Shown here: positions 55,812 to 64,000 of the stretch, piece after piece
Position numbering within the stretch: the stretch's first letter is position 1
How the letters are laid out: every line of letters begins with the position of its first letter
From: Nocardia sp. CDC159
GTDB taxonomy: Bacteria; Actinomycetota; Actinomycetes; Mycobacteriales; Mycobacteriaceae
NCBI RefSeq assembly: GCF_023740735.1
Contig: NZ_JAMRXH010000004.1
Location: 310,001-374,000, forward strand
Direction: 5' to 3'
Length of the DNA: 64,000 bases
Position numbers and translations under genes: made by a program
Notes under the pieces: generated by a model
What the model was told of the DNA's origin: nothing
The model's database searches: none
The model's input: only the letters and a program-made list of their open reading frames with translations

Positions 55812-56599
55812 GGCTTGGCGGCCAGGCCCGAGACGATCAGCTGTTCCCACGAGGTGATCTCGCGCGGGCCCGACTCCGGTCGCCACTGCGCGCACGGGAC
55901 CAGCCCGGGTGGGAGGATGTCGAGTCCGGCGAACAGCTTGGTGATCTCCGAATCGCCGCGCCAGCGGCCGCGTCCCCAGGTGCCCTGTAGCTTCTGCTCG
56001 GTCGCGACGGTCTCCTCGTTGTAGCCGGAACGGAAGTGGGCGATGTAGACCCGACTCCCGGACGCGATGCGCTCGACCCAGAACCGGACGATGCCGTACG
56101 GGTCCTCGTCGTCGTTGACGAAGCCGAGGACGGCGCTGAACAGCAGGCCGACCGGCTGGTCGAAATCGAGCAGCGACCGGGCGTCGGCATTGTCGTAGAT
56201 CGACGCGGGGTCGCGGGCGTCGGCGAGGATGACGATGGTCTGCCCATCGGTCGCCATCCTCGCGCGGCCGTGCGCGACCACGATCGGATCGTTGTCGACG
56301 TACACCACCCGGGCATCCGGCAGCTCACGCTGCGCGATCTGATGCACGTTGTCCACGGTCGGTAAACCGCAGCCGAAGTCGATGAACTGTCCCACCCCGT
56401 CGCGGGCGATCTCCCGGACGGCCCGCTCCACCGCGCGCCGCGCGGTGGTGGCGATCCGCACCGACCCGGGCAGCGCGTCCATGAAGTACTGCCCGATCTC
56501 CTGATCGACGGCGTAGTAGTCACGATCCCCGAGCAAATAGCTATAGGTCCGAGCAATACTCGGCTTCGCCTGACCGGCCTTGACGTCTTCGTCGTTCAT
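55808..56599 (-). CDS. S-adenosyl methyltransferase (DUF574 family)
   Basis: A 263-residue SAM-dependent methyltransferase of the actinobacterial DUF574 type. It begins with KPSIARTYSYLLGDRDYYAVDQEIG, then shows FIDFGCGLPTVDNVHQIAQ (SAM motif I), VVYVDNDPIVVAHGRARM (motif II), and LLFSAVLGFVNDDEDPYGIV. ATG 56599 is preferred because family members begin close to KPSIAR; ATG 56635 and 56629 are in-frame alternatives. It converges on the TIGR03085 gene. A methyltransferase also sits near this place in M. tuberculosis. The methyl acceptor is unknown. Confidence 0.82.
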   Translation of the reverse strand: MNDEDVKAGQAKPSIARTYSYLLGDRDYYAVDQEIGQYFMDALPGSVRIATTARRAVERAVREIARDGVGQFIDFGCGLPTVDNVHQIAQRELPDARVVYVDNDPIVVAHGRARMATDGQTIVILADARDPASIYDNADARSLLDFDQPVGLLFSAVLGFVNDDEDPYGIVRFWVERIASGSRVYIAHFRSGYNEETVATEQKLQGTWGRGRWRGDSEITKLFAGLDILPPGLVPCAQWRPESGPREITSWEQLIVSGLAAKP

Positions 56600-56796
56600 C
56601 TGCACCACACCAGCGTGGGGTTGGGACATGCACATACATGGTAGGAGCCCCCGCGCCGTTCCGGCGCGGTCGCGTGAATTTCGCTGGCTGAGCGGGACGG
56701 GGCATACGGTTTCCCGGCGGGGATCACACCGCTGATGTCCCTGGTGTGGGTGTTGCGGATGGTCTCGGTGGGGCGGTTGCGGCTAGCCTGAGGGGC

Positions 56797-59388
56797 ATGG
56801 CAGGTAAGTCCCGCGGCAGCGCTACGTCGAGTTCGCGGGCGGGGTCGGCCCGGGGACGGACCCCGGGACGGTCGCGTTCCGGTGGGTCGCGGACCCGGGC
56901 GACGCCCCGCGGGCGGGCCGCTCCCGCGCGCCGCCCCGCACCGCGCCGGCAGTCGAACACCGCCCCGCTGGCCGTATTCGGCCGGGGGATCAACAACGGC
57001 TGGAATATGCTCGCGCGCGGCATGGGCGCGACGACCCGCACGCTGAGCCGGGCGGGAGAGATCGAGCACGGGCACCGCCGCGATGGAATCGCCCTGGTAC
57101 TCATCGCCTTCAGCGTCGTCATCGCGGCCGCGGTCTGGCTGTCGGCGGGCGGCCCGGTCGGGCACGCGGTCGACACCGCGGTGCGCTGGATCTCCGGATC
57201 CGCCTCGGCCGCATTGCCTTTCGTTGCCACCTTCATCGCGGTCGTGCTCATGCGCACCGAACCGCATCCCGAGATCCGACCCCGGTTGGTGCTGGGCGGA
57301 TTCCTGCTCGGCTTACCCGCGCTCGGACTGTGGCATATCGGCGCGGGCGCGCCGACCGATCTGCACGGCCGCGCCCACGCCGCTGGATTCGTTGGCTATG
57401 TCCTGGGTGGCCCGCTGCGCGACGGCCTGACCTCCTGGCTCGCGGTGCCATTGCTGTTGCTCACCATGGTCTTCGGCCTGCTGCTGGTCACCGGAACCAC
57501 CGTGCGCGAGGTCCCCGAGCGGCTGCGCCAGCTGTTCGGCACGGCGAGCGGCGGCGACGAATACGACGCCTACGACGGCCAATACGGCCTCTACGACCCG
57601 GAAGGCTATGACGCCGACGGTTTCCCGAAGCACCGCACCTCGGCGCGCAAGCGCGGTAAAACACCTCAGGAGAACTATCCGACCGACGAATTCGGCGGCT
57701 CCGACGCGGTCACCGAGGTGATCGGCGAGCCGCCGCTGCGTGACGCCAAGGAGATCGTCACCCCCGAACCCGAAAAGCCGGCTCCGAAGCCGAAACCCAA
57801 GAAGGCCCCGAAGGTCGTCGACCAGACCCCGGAACCACCGCCGCCCCAGCAACTCGAATTCGTCACCGAACGCGAGGTCGAGGGCGACTACCACCTCCCC
57901 CCGCTGTCCCTGCTCGTCGACGGCGACGCGCCCAAGAAGCGCAGCGCCGCCAACGAATCGATGATCGAGGCGATCACCGAGGTGCTGGTGCAGTTCAAGA
58001 TCGACGCCGCGGTCACCGGCTTCGTGCGCGGCCCGACGGTCACCCGCTACGAGGTCGAACTCGGTCCCGGCGTGAAGGTCGAGAAGATCACCGCGCTGGC
58101 CCGCAACATCGCCTACGCCGTGGCGACGGAGAACGTCCGGCTGCTCGCCCCGATCCCGGGCAAGTCGGCCGTCGGCATCGAGGTGCCCAACGCCGACCGC
58201 GAACTGGTCCGCCTCGCCGATGTGCTCAAGGCCCCCTCCACCCGAAACGACCACCACCCCTTGGTGATCGGCCTGGGCAAGAACATCGAGGGCGATTTCC
58301 TGTCCGCCAACCTGGCGAAGATGCCGCACCTGCTGGTGGCCGGTTCGACCGGTTCGGGCAAGTCGAGCTTCGTGAACTCGATGCTGGTTTCCTTGCTGCA
58401 GCGGGCCACGCCCGACGAGGTCCGGATGATCCTCATCGACCCCAAGATGGTGGAACTCACCCCGTACGAGGGCATTCCGCATCTGATCACCCCCATCATC
58501 ACCCAGCCCAAGAAGGCCGCCGCGGCGCTGGCCTGGCTGGTGGAGGAGATGGAGCAGCGCTATCAGGACATGCAGGCCAGCAAGGTCCGCCACATCGATG
58601 ACTTCAACAAGAAGGTGAAGTCCGGCCAGATCACCACGCCGCTGGGCAGCGAGCGGGTCTACCGGCCCTATCCCTACATCTTGGCGATCGTCGACGAGCT
58701 GGCCGACCTGATGATGACCGCGCCCCGCGACGTCGAGGACGCGATCGTGCGCATCACCCAGAAGGCCCGCGCCGCGGGCATCCATCTGGTGCTGGCCACC
58801 CAGCGCCCGTCGGTCGACGTGGTCACCGGTCTGATCAAGACCAATGTCCCCTCCCGCCTCGCCTTCGCCACCTCCTCGCTCACCGACTCCCGCGTCATCC
58901 TGGACCAGCCCGGCGCGGAGAAGCTGATCGGCATGGGCGACGGGCTGTTCCTGCCGATGGGCGCCTCCAAGCCGACCCGCCTGCAGGGCGCGTTCATCTC
59001 CGACGAGGAGATCGCGGCCGTCGTGGAATTCACCAAGAATCAGGCCGAGCCGGACTACCAGGAGGGCGTCACCGCCGCCAAGGCCGGTGAGGCCAAGGAC
59101 ATCGATCCCGATATCGGCGACGATCTGGACCTGCTGCTGCAGGCCGTCGAGCTCGTGGTGACCTCGCAATTCGGCTCGACCTCGATGCTGCAGCGCAAGC
59201 TGCGCGTCGGCTTCGCCAAGGCCGGTCGGCTGATGGACCTGATGGAGACGCGCGGAATCGTCGGTCCCAGTGAGGGTTCCAAGGCGCGCGACGTCCTGGT
59301 GAAGCCGGACGAACTGCCCGGGGTGCTGTACTCGATCCGCGGCGGGGGCGACGAGCCGCCGCCCGACACCGGCGACGCGCCGGAGTAG
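56797..59388 (+). CDS. ftsK: DNA translocase FtsK
   Basis: An 863-residue septal DNA translocase that clears chromosome ends at division. A very basic Ser/Arg/Gly tail occupies the first 55 residues. Four or so membrane segments follow (about 95-245), then a charged linker with proline-rich KPAPKPKPKKAPKV near 325-345. The motor has Walker A in AGSTGSGKSSF, Walker B in ILAIVDELADLMM, and ATQRPSVDVVTGLIK. The gamma domain is at the end (LVVTSQFGSTSMLQRKLRVGFAKAGRLMDLME). ATG 56797 follows TAGCCTGAGGGGC, so the leader is very short. It is convergent with a cupin gene. Confidence 0.95.
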   Translation: MAGKSRGSATSSSRAGSARGRTPGRSRSGGSRTRATPRGRAAPARRPAPRRQSNTAPLAVFGRGINNGWNMLARGMGATTRTLSRAGEIEHGHRRDGIALVLIAFSVVIAAAVWLSAGGPVGHAVDTAVRWISGSASAALPFVATFIAVVLMRTEPHPEIRPRLVLGGFLLGLPALGLWHIGAGAPTDLHGRAHAAGFVGYVLGGPLRDGLTSWLAVPLLLLTMVFGLLLVTGTTVREVPERLRQLFGTASGGDEYDAYDGQYGLYDPEGYDADGFPKHRTSARKRGKTPQENYPTDEFGGSDAVTEVIGEPPLRDAKEIVTPEPEKPAPKPKPKKAPKVVDQTPEPPPPQQLEFVTEREVEGDYHLPPLSLLVDGDAPKKRSAANESMIEAITEVLVQFKIDAAVTGFVRGPTVTRYEVELGPGVKVEKITALARNIAYAVATENVRLLAPIPGKSAVGIEVPNADRELVRLADVLKAPSTRNDHHPLVIGLGKNIEGDFLSANLAKMPHLLVAGSTGSGKSSFVNSMLVSLLQRATPDEVRMILIDPKMVELTPYEGIPHLITPIITQPKKAAAALAWLVEEMEQRYQDMQASKVRHIDDFNKKVKSGQITTPLGSERVYRPYPYILAIVDELADLMMTAPRDVEDAIVRITQKARAAGIHLVLATQRPSVDVVTGLIKTNVPSRLAFATSSLTDSRVILDQPGAEKLIGMGDGLFLPMGASKPTRLQGAFISDEEIAAVVEFTKNQAEPDYQEGVTAAKAGEAKDIDPDIGDDLDLLLQAVELVVTSQFGSTSMLQRKLRVGFAKAGRLMDLMETRGIVGPSEGSKARDVLVKPDELPGVLYSIRGGGDEPPPDTGDAPE

Positions 59389-60087
59389 TTAGCGCTTGCG
59401 GCCGATCACGACCGGTTTGACCTCGGTCGGGATGGCCGTGAACGCCGACTCCGGCACGCCGAACGCCGCGGCGAGCACATCGCGCGGCATGGCATTGAGC
59501 GAGGCCACGATGCCGATGTCGTCGTAGGGTTCGCCCGCGCTGGAATTGAAGATCACCAGCACCTCCAAACCCGCGTCGGCGCGGGCGTTCTCGAAGTAGT
59601 GCAGATGGCCCTGCGGGGCGAAGACCAGATCGCCCTGCTCGGCCTCGAAGACGGTGTTGTGATAGGTGCCGTCGGGATGGGTGCCCAGGATCGACCACTT
59701 GGCCCGGCCGGAGATGACGAAGTTCAGCTCCCAGGCCGTGGGATGCCAGTGCGGTTCCCGGAAACCGCCGGGGTCGAGATGCACGAAGTACACCGACCCG
59801 CGCTGCCCGCCCAGGATCGGGAACGTATGCTCGTTCGCCCCTTGCAAATATCCGCCGTCGAAGCTGGTCCGCGCCGCGCCGGTGAGCTTGAAGAGGTGCT
59901 CGGCCCGATCGAGGCGCAGTTCCATATCGCCCTCGCCCGGCAGCGGCGCGGGCTCGGTCGAATTCGCCTTCGCCCCGATCAACCCGCCGCCGACCGCGGC
60001 CGCGGCCACCGCCGCCCCACCGAGGACCATGCGCCGATCGATACCCTTGCCGCTCTCGCCCTGCTGCTCAGTCGAATCCTCCGGCAT
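59389..60087 (-). CDS. Tat-exported cupin protein, copy 1
   Basis: A 232-residue monocupin. A twin-arginine-like signal is at residues 15-40 (GIDRRMVLGGAAVAAAAVGG). The cupin motif 1 is REPHWHPTAWELNFVISG with H113, H115 and E120; motif 2 is GDLVFAPQGHLHYFEN with H163. A full metal site is thus present, as in oxalate decarboxylase-type cupins, but with only one domain. ATG 60087 is used. It is the downstream member of a tandem pair with the gene at 60176. The substrate is unknown. It converges on ftsK, with the two stop codons adjacent. Confidence 0.82.
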   Translation of the reverse strand: MPEDSTEQQGESGKGIDRRMVLGGAAVAAAAVGGGLIGAKANSTEPAPLPGEGDMELRLDRAEHLFKLTGAARTSFDGGYLQGANEHTFPILGGQRGSVYFVHLDPGGFREPHWHPTAWELNFVISGRAKWSILGTHPDGTYHNTVFEAEQGDLVFAPQGHLHYFENARADAGLEVLVIFNSSAGEPYDDIGIVASLNAMPRDVLAAAFGVPESAFTAIPTEVKPVVIGRKR

Positions 60088-60175
60088 CGGGTGCCCTTTC
60101 TGTGCGCCGGGATTTCGTCGGCCGACAACAGCGTGAGCGTACCGCCGCGTCGCCGCGGCACGCGGGAGGCTGGGA

Positions 60176-60874
60176 CTAGCGGCGGCGCCCGATCACCACC
60201 GGTTTGATCTCGCCCGGAATCGCGGCGAACACCGCCTCCGGCACGCCGAACGCGGCGGCGAGCACATCGCGCGGCATGGCGTTCAGGGCCGCCACGATGC
60301 CGATGTCGTCATAGGGTTCCACCGCACTGGAATTGAAGAACACCAGTACCTCGAGCGGCGCGTCGGTGCGGGCGTTCTCGAAATAGTGCAGATGGCCCTG
60401 CGGTGCGAAGACCAGATCGCCCTGCTCGGCCACGAAGGTCACATTGCTGTAGGTCCCGTCGGGATGGGTGCCGAGCACGGTCCACTTCGCACTGCCGGAG
60501 ATGACGAAATTCAGCTCCCAGGCGGTGGGGTGCCAGTGCGGCTCCCGGAACCCGCCCACCTCCAGGCGCACGAAATACACCGAGCCGTGTTGGCCGCGCA
60601 GGATCGGGAAGGTCTCCTCGTCGGCGCCCTGCAGATAGCCCCCGGCGAAGTTCTTCCGCGCGGAGGCGGTGAGCTTGAACAGGTGATCGGCCTGATTGAG
60701 GTGGGTGGCCAGATCGCTTTCCGACGGCATCGATGCCGCCGCCGCATTCGCCTTCGCGCCGAGCAGGCCGCCGCCCAGCGCCGCCGCGGCCGCCGCGGCG
60801 CCGCCGAATATGGCGCGGCGGTCTATTCCCTTGCCGCCCTGCTCGTCTCCGGGCACGGTGGAACCATCGGTCAT
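60176..60874 (-). CDS. Tat-exported cupin protein, copy 2
   Basis: A 232-residue paralogue of the preceding gene with the same signal type (GIDRRAIFGGAAAAAAALGGG) and identical cupin motifs REPHWHPTAWELNFVISG and GDLVFAPQGHLHYFEN. Most residues of the mature part are identical, while the signal and first 20 mature residues have diverged. This indicates a tandem duplication. The 88-base gap to copy 1 probably allows cotranscription. It lies 182 bases downstream of the PEP-mutase-family gene on the same strand. Metal-dependent exported oxidase or decarboxylase is the general expectation. Confidence 0.82.
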   Translation of the reverse strand: MTDGSTVPGDEQGGKGIDRRAIFGGAAAAAAALGGGLLGAKANAAAASMPSESDLATHLNQADHLFKLTASARKNFAGGYLQGADEETFPILRGQHGSVYFVRLEVGGFREPHWHPTAWELNFVISGSAKWTVLGTHPDGTYSNVTFVAEQGDLVFAPQGHLHYFENARTDAPLEVLVFFNSSAVEPYDDIGIVAALNAMPRDVLAAAFGVPEAVFAAIPGEIKPVVIGRRR

Positions 60875-61056
60875 CGGTTCTGCTATCCCTCTCTCCTAAC
60901 GCCGGGATTTCATAAACCGACGACAGCACTGCATGGCATGCGACGAGCGCCCCGGAGCGAATGTCCGGGGCACCCGTGCGCATTGTCGAGCGTCGCGTAC
61001 CGATCGATATCCAGGGCGTTACCGATCGGCCGGAACCCGCGACGCGGATGGGTATT

Positions 61057-61911
61057 TCAGGCGGCGAGCCTGACCTTGCGGTTGCGGGCCATATTGCGCT
61101 CCAGCATCGATAGCGACGCCGATACGCCGATGCTGGAATCGTCGAATTCCGGCAACCGGCCCTCGTCGGCCCGCAGCTGCGCCAGCGCGTCGTTGATGGC
61201 GGTGTGGGCGGCGAACAGGCACGGGGTGGAATAGATGGCCACATTCACGCCCAGGTCCTGCAGTTCGGGCAGCGACAGCCGCGGTGACAAACCCCCGGCG
61301 ATCTGGTTGAACAGCAGCGGCTTGTCGCCGATGACCTTGCGTACCTTGCGAATCCAGTCCACACTGCGGACGCCGTCGACCAGGAGCACATCCGCATCGG
61401 TATCGGCCAGGGCCGCCGCCCGATACAGGATGTCGGACTCCTCGGTGGCGTCGGTACGGGCGACGACCACCAGATCGGAGCGGGTCTGCAGGACCAGGTT
61501 CAGCTTCTCCAGATACTCCTCCAGCGGCAGGATCTGCTTGCCGGAGACGTGGCCACAGCGCCGGGGCCGCTTCTGATCCTCGAGAATCACACCGGACGCG
61601 CCGATGCGTTCCAGATGCGTGACGACATGGCAGGCGACCTCGGGGTCGACGTAGCCGTCGTCGATGTCCACCAGCAGATGCTGATGCGGGAAGGCCAGCC
61701 GGAGGCGCTGCACGAAGTCGACGATGTCCGGCCAGGCGATGAATCCGATATCGGGCAGGCCGTAGTAGGAGGCGGCGAACCCGAAACCCGATACGAACAT
61801 GCCGCCGAAGTGCTGGGAGGCCAGCGACGCGGAGTACATGTCGTAGATTCCGATGAGCGGGGTGATGTTGTCGTTGCGGATGTCTTGGCGAAGAGCGTTT
61901 CCATAACTCAT
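61057..61911 (-). CDS. isocitrate lyase/PEP mutase superfamily enzyme
   Basis: A 284-residue TIM-barrel enzyme. The metal region is HLLVDIDDGYVDPEVACHVV and the catalytic loop is LEDQKRPRRCGHVSGKQILP, with the cysteine that marks the lyase branch (KKCGH-like) rather than PEP mutase. VVVARTDATEE and LLVDGVRSVDWIRKV follow. Methylisocitrate lyase, oxaloacetase or a related C-C lyase are all possible. ATG 61911 is used; on the minus strand CAGGTGAGTCGCC lies upstream. It has a good candidate promoter at 62013-62041 and a 26-base palindrome further up. It heads the gene group that includes the two cupins. Confidence 0.8.
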   Translation of the reverse strand: MSYGNALRQDIRNDNITPLIGIYDMYSASLASQHFGGMFVSGFGFAASYYGLPDIGFIAWPDIVDFVQRLRLAFPHQHLLVDIDDGYVDPEVACHVVTHLERIGASGVILEDQKRPRRCGHVSGKQILPLEEYLEKLNLVLQTRSDLVVVARTDATEESDILYRAAALADTDADVLLVDGVRSVDWIRKVRKVIGDKPLLFNQIAGGLSPRLSLPELQDLGVNVAIYSTPCLFAAHTAINDALAQLRADEGRLPEFDDSSIGVSASLSMLERNMARNRKVRLAA

Positions 61912-62012
61912 GGCGACTCACCTGTGGAGATTTCTTGAACCCAGGCATGCGACGACAGTGTCGCGCCTGCATTCGGTTTGGACTACCGGATCGAAAAGAA
62001 CCGGATGCCTGA

Positions 62013-62041
62013 AAATAACAGTTCCATCTAGTCTCGGTCAA
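62013..62041 (-). promoter_or_regulatory. candidate promoter of the lyase-family gene
   Basis: On the minus strand TTGACC (62036-62041) is followed by a 17-base spacer and TTATTT (62013-62018). The start codon of the lyase-family gene is 102 bases downstream. The surrounding region is clearly less GC-rich than the genes on either side. Confidence 0.5.
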
Positions 62042-62088
62042 TAAGTTGTTCGCATCCGAGTTCCTCGTTGACAGGCGGAACTGCCGCA

Positions 62089-62114
62089 TTCATACTTCCA
62101 GCTGGAAGTATGAA
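62089..62114. promoter_or_regulatory. 26-base perfect palindrome
   Basis: The 26 bases are exactly self-complementary: arms TTCATACTTCCAG and CTGGAAGTATGAA with no spacer. It lies 48 bases upstream of the -35 of the lyase-family promoter. On the plus strand it overlaps a TTGACA-N17-CATACT promoter-like pair (62068-62096). It may be an operator for an unlinked dimeric regulator. Confidence 0.65.
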
Positions 62115-62182
62115 ATAGACCGTTTTTAAAGCGTCCGATTCACCGGATTTCTTACGATTGTGTTTCCGAATTGTTTCGCCGC

Positions 62183-62602
62183 TCAATCGGTGTAGGACCA
62201 GCCCCGAACGGCATCGACGACTATTCGTACGACCGGTCCCGACGGCGGTGTTCGCCGATACTGCTCGTATTTCGTTGTCAGCCAGTCGATCGCGTTGCGG
62301 TGTTCGGTTCCCTCGGTGAAAACCGCTGCCGCACCGTCGAATCGGGCCCACCACAGTCGGGTCCAGTCCTCGTCGTACTCGTCGGCGAGCAGCGAAACCC
62401 GTTCGTTCTCGGCGATATTGCGCAGCCGCCGCAGCGCGGTGGTCGTCTTGGGTTTGTGATCCACGGCGATCACCACCACGGGTTCGGTCGGGGCCACGGC
62501 GAAGGTGACGGGCACCAGATGCGGCTGTCCGGCCGCGCTCACCGTCGCCAGCCGGGCGACGCGCTGCGCCCGCAGCCTCGCCCAGGACGCCGATCGATCC
62601 AT
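62183..62602 (-). CDS. TIGR03668-type PPOX/F420-dependent oxidoreductase
   Basis: A 139-residue split-barrel flavin/F420-binding protein. The start ARLRAQRVARLATVSAAGQPHLVPVTFAV is the family pattern, with VIAVDHKPKTTTALRRLRNIAENERVSLL and a WTRLWWARFDGAAAV core. Members reduce or bind F420-linked substrates in actinobacteria. ATG 62602 overlaps the stop of the preceding small gene by one base (TGATG). It ends at a TGA in the AT-richer gap ahead of the lyase-family gene. Confidence 0.83.
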   Translation of the reverse strand: MDRSASWARLRAQRVARLATVSAAGQPHLVPVTFAVAPTEPVVVIAVDHKPKTTTALRRLRNIAENERVSLLADEYDEDWTRLWWARFDGAAAVFTEGTEHRNAIDWLTTKYEQYRRTPPSGPVVRIVVDAVRGWSYTD

Positions 62603-62895
62603 CACGCCTGCACCGCGGCGGACTCCCACTCGTTCGGGTGGCCGTGCACCGAGGGGTCGTAGAGGACGACGAAGCGGGACCGCTGCGGAGCGGTGAGCGG
62701 GAACATGCCGATGGACAGCTCCTCGGCGGTGTAGGGCGTATCGCTTTTGATCCGAACCCATTTCGGCGTTCTGCCCTGCTGGTAGCCCCACTTCTGGAAC
62801 ACCGCGCACGACGGCTTGGCCGCCATGATCACCGACATCACCGGTAGCGCGTCGAGTTCCTCGACCGACGACACGAACCGTAGGCCCTCACTCAT
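62602..62895 (-). CDS. small conserved actinobacterial protein, unknown
   Basis: A 97-residue soluble protein. MSEGLRFVSSVEELDALPVMSVIM begins a short strand-helix unit, and the middle KWGYQQGRTPKWVRIKSDTPYTAEELS is aromatic and basic. The C-terminus FVVLYDPSVHGHPNEWES carries two histidines. No domain is recognised. It is coupled to the PPOX gene through TGATG, so the two products probably act together or are needed in fixed ratio. The ATG at 62895 is the only reasonable start. Confidence 0.6.
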   Translation of the reverse strand: MSEGLRFVSSVEELDALPVMSVIMAAKPSCAVFQKWGYQQGRTPKWVRIKSDTPYTAEELSIGMFPLTAPQRSRFVVLYDPSVHGHPNEWESAAVQA

Positions 62896-62959
62896 GGATC
62901 AAACCTACGACAGTCGGTGACGCGACACATGTTCTTGGGTGCGAACATCCGCCTCGCGC

Positions 62960-64000
62960 TCAGTGCGGGCGCGGCGTCGTCACGTCGAGCTCGGCCGTCG
63001 GCGCGGGCGCGGGCCGCGGGGGAGCGGGCAGATCCGGGCTGCCGTCGGCGATCACAACGGTGTTGCCGCCCAGGCTTTTCGCCCGGTACATCGCGGAGTC
63101 GGAGTAGCGCAGCAGCAGGCGGTAGGCGTCCTCGGTGTGACGGAACTCCGGACAGGCGACATCGAGGACGGCCAGGCCGACGCTGGCTGTGATGGTAATG
63201 GGCAGGTCGGGCACGGTCTCGATCGCGCGGCGCAGCCGCTCGGCCACCGCGGCCGCCTCGTCGCGCAGGGTGCCGACTATGACGAACTCCTCACCGCCCG
63301 TGCGGGCGATGAGGGTGCCGGGATCGGCGGCCGCGCGCAGCTGCCGGGCCGTGCGGACCAGGACCTCGTCGCCGAACTGATGTCCGAAGGTGTCGTTGAC
63401 GGACTTGAAGCGGTCCAGATCCAGCGTGGCGACGTAGGCCGAGCCCCGCATGCGCCGGTCGATGCGCGACATCAGATACGAATCGAGCCCGCGCCGGTTG
63501 AGCAGCCCGGTCAGCGGATCGGACAGGGCGTTGACCCGCAGCAGCCAGTGGCAGAATTGCACGAAGGGCAGGATCACCCCGACCACGACGACCATCACGA
63601 GCACGATGTCCAGGCCGAGGGCGAGGTCCTGGCGCCAGTTCTGCGCGGGCGGCCGCGCGGGCAACCGGCCGGTGGCGATCAGGGTGGCCAGCGCCACGCT
63701 GGCCAGGACGGACCAGCCGATGTGCAGCGCCAGGATGCGCGGGCCGTGGAACACCGTGACGTATCCGCCCATCGCCATCAGCAGCACGACGCCCAGCACC
63801 CCGATGACCCGGTCGTGCACGAGCAGGTCGTTGACGGCCGTATCGATGTCGAAGATCGCGATCCACACCAGCGATTCGCGCTCGCGCGGCCAGGGCAGGA
63901 ACCACCAGCGCACGGTCCACGCCCCGGCCACGACGGCCTCCACGACTCCCTGGACCATATCCACCGGTCCGCCGATATCGCCCTGGGCGACCGAGGCGAG
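62960..64000 (-). CDS. membrane diguanylate cyclase (GGDEF), 5' end outside the window
   Basis: The visible 346 residues begin with membrane segments (about 20-160), include VRWWFLPWPRERESLVWIAIFD, and end with a GGDEF domain: DPLTGLLNRRGLD, LDLDRFKSVNDTFGHQFGDEVL and the signature ARTGGEEFVIV. The inhibitory RxxD site before GGEEF is absent. The frame stays open to the window edge and aligns in style with longer Nocardia proteins, so the start lies beyond 64000; the GTG at 63964 is unlikely to be real. It should make cyclic di-GMP at the membrane. A Pro-rich tail follows the domain. Confidence 0.85.
   Translation of the reverse strand, partial: LASVAQGDIGGPVDMVQGVVEAVVAGAWTVRWWFLPWPRERESLVWIAIFDIDTAVNDLLVHDRVIGVLGVVLLMAMGGYVTVFHGPRILALHIGWSVLASVALATLIATGRLPARPPAQNWRQDLALGLDIVLVMVVVVGVILPFVQFCHWLLRVNALSDPLTGLLNRRGLDSYLMSRIDRRMRGSAYVATLDLDRFKSVNDTFGHQFGDEVLVRTARQLRAAADPGTLIARTGGEEFVIVGTLRDEAAAVAERLRRAIETVPDLPITITASVGLAVLDVACPEFRHTEDAYRLLLRYSDSAMYRAKSLGGNTVVIADGSPDLPAPPRPAPAPTAELDVTTPRPH

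Noticed and set aside
57313..59169. 618-residue frame antisense to ftsK
   Set aside because: Shadow of ftsK; composition is His/Gly/Gln-rich noise with no domain.
63962..63964. GTG at 63964 as the start of the GGDEF gene
   Set aside because: The frame remains open with sensible sequence to the window edge, and homologue layout implies a longer N-terminus outside.

Overview
The window is high-GC actinobacterial DNA, most likely from Nocardia or a close relative in the Mycobacteriales. Supporting this are the GC-rich codon use, frequent GTG starts, and a backbone that follows the mycobacterial order: mntR/sirR, ribF, rpsO, pnp(gpsI), pepR, then dapB, then dapA, rnj and ftsK. A type VII secretion style polymorphic toxin also fits. 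No rRNA, tRNA, CRISPR array, insertion sequence or phage gene was seen.

Layout. 1-3.9 kb: end of a hydantoinase-like gene, two DUF917 genes and a PucR regulator, each overlapping the next. 4.0-4.5 kb: a small secreted protein. 4.5-8.9 kb: a divergent catabolic block (DUF3830 protein and class III aminotransferase against an aldehyde dehydrogenase and a tartrate/D-malate dehydrogenase) around a triple ATTGTC operator. 8.9-15.1 kb: core genes mntR, ribF, rpsO, pnp and pepR. 15.1-22 kb: ArsR/MFS pair, pentapeptide-repeat membrane protein, secreted lipase, alcohol dehydrogenase, dapB and a membrane protein. 22-25.7 kb: TetR with a phosphotriesterase-like lactonase and a carboxymuconolactone decarboxylase-like protein, then an ArsR/DUF2071 pair whose second gene appears frameshifted. 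25.7-26.9 kb: a DapC-like aminotransferase.

27.0-35.4 kb is the most distinctive accessory locus, read on the minus strand: an SseB-like protein, an EspC/WXG-like protein, a 2324-residue RHS/YD-repeat toxin with a T7SS-type N-terminus and an unassigned C-terminal toxin domain, and a coupled putative immunity gene. 35.7-37.6 kb: a DUF2087 protein and a TIGR01777 epimerase. 37.6-40.7 kb: a CarH/LitR-like MerR-B12 regulator facing a lipocalin and a DNA photolyase. Direct repeats in 11-bp register overlap the lipocalin promoter, so this looks like a light-switch module.

40.7-46.9 kb: a tightly overlapping ureide (allantoin) operon of GntR regulator, NCS1 permease, allantoin racemase, DUF6986 protein, allantoicase and PuuE allantoinase. 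47-52 kb: small secreted protein, an esterase remnant, DUF4440 protein, flavodoxin-like protein, a response regulator with a histidine kinase and a kinase-like membrane partner, and a ribbon-helix-helix regulator with a clear operator. 52.1-59.4 kb: dapA, rnj, a TIGR03085 protein, a SAM methyltransferase and ftsK. 59.4-64 kb: two tandem Tat-exported cupins, a PEP mutase/isocitrate lyase family enzyme preceded by a 26-bp perfect palindrome, an F420/PPOX protein with a small coupled gene, and a membrane GGDEF protein that runs off the window.
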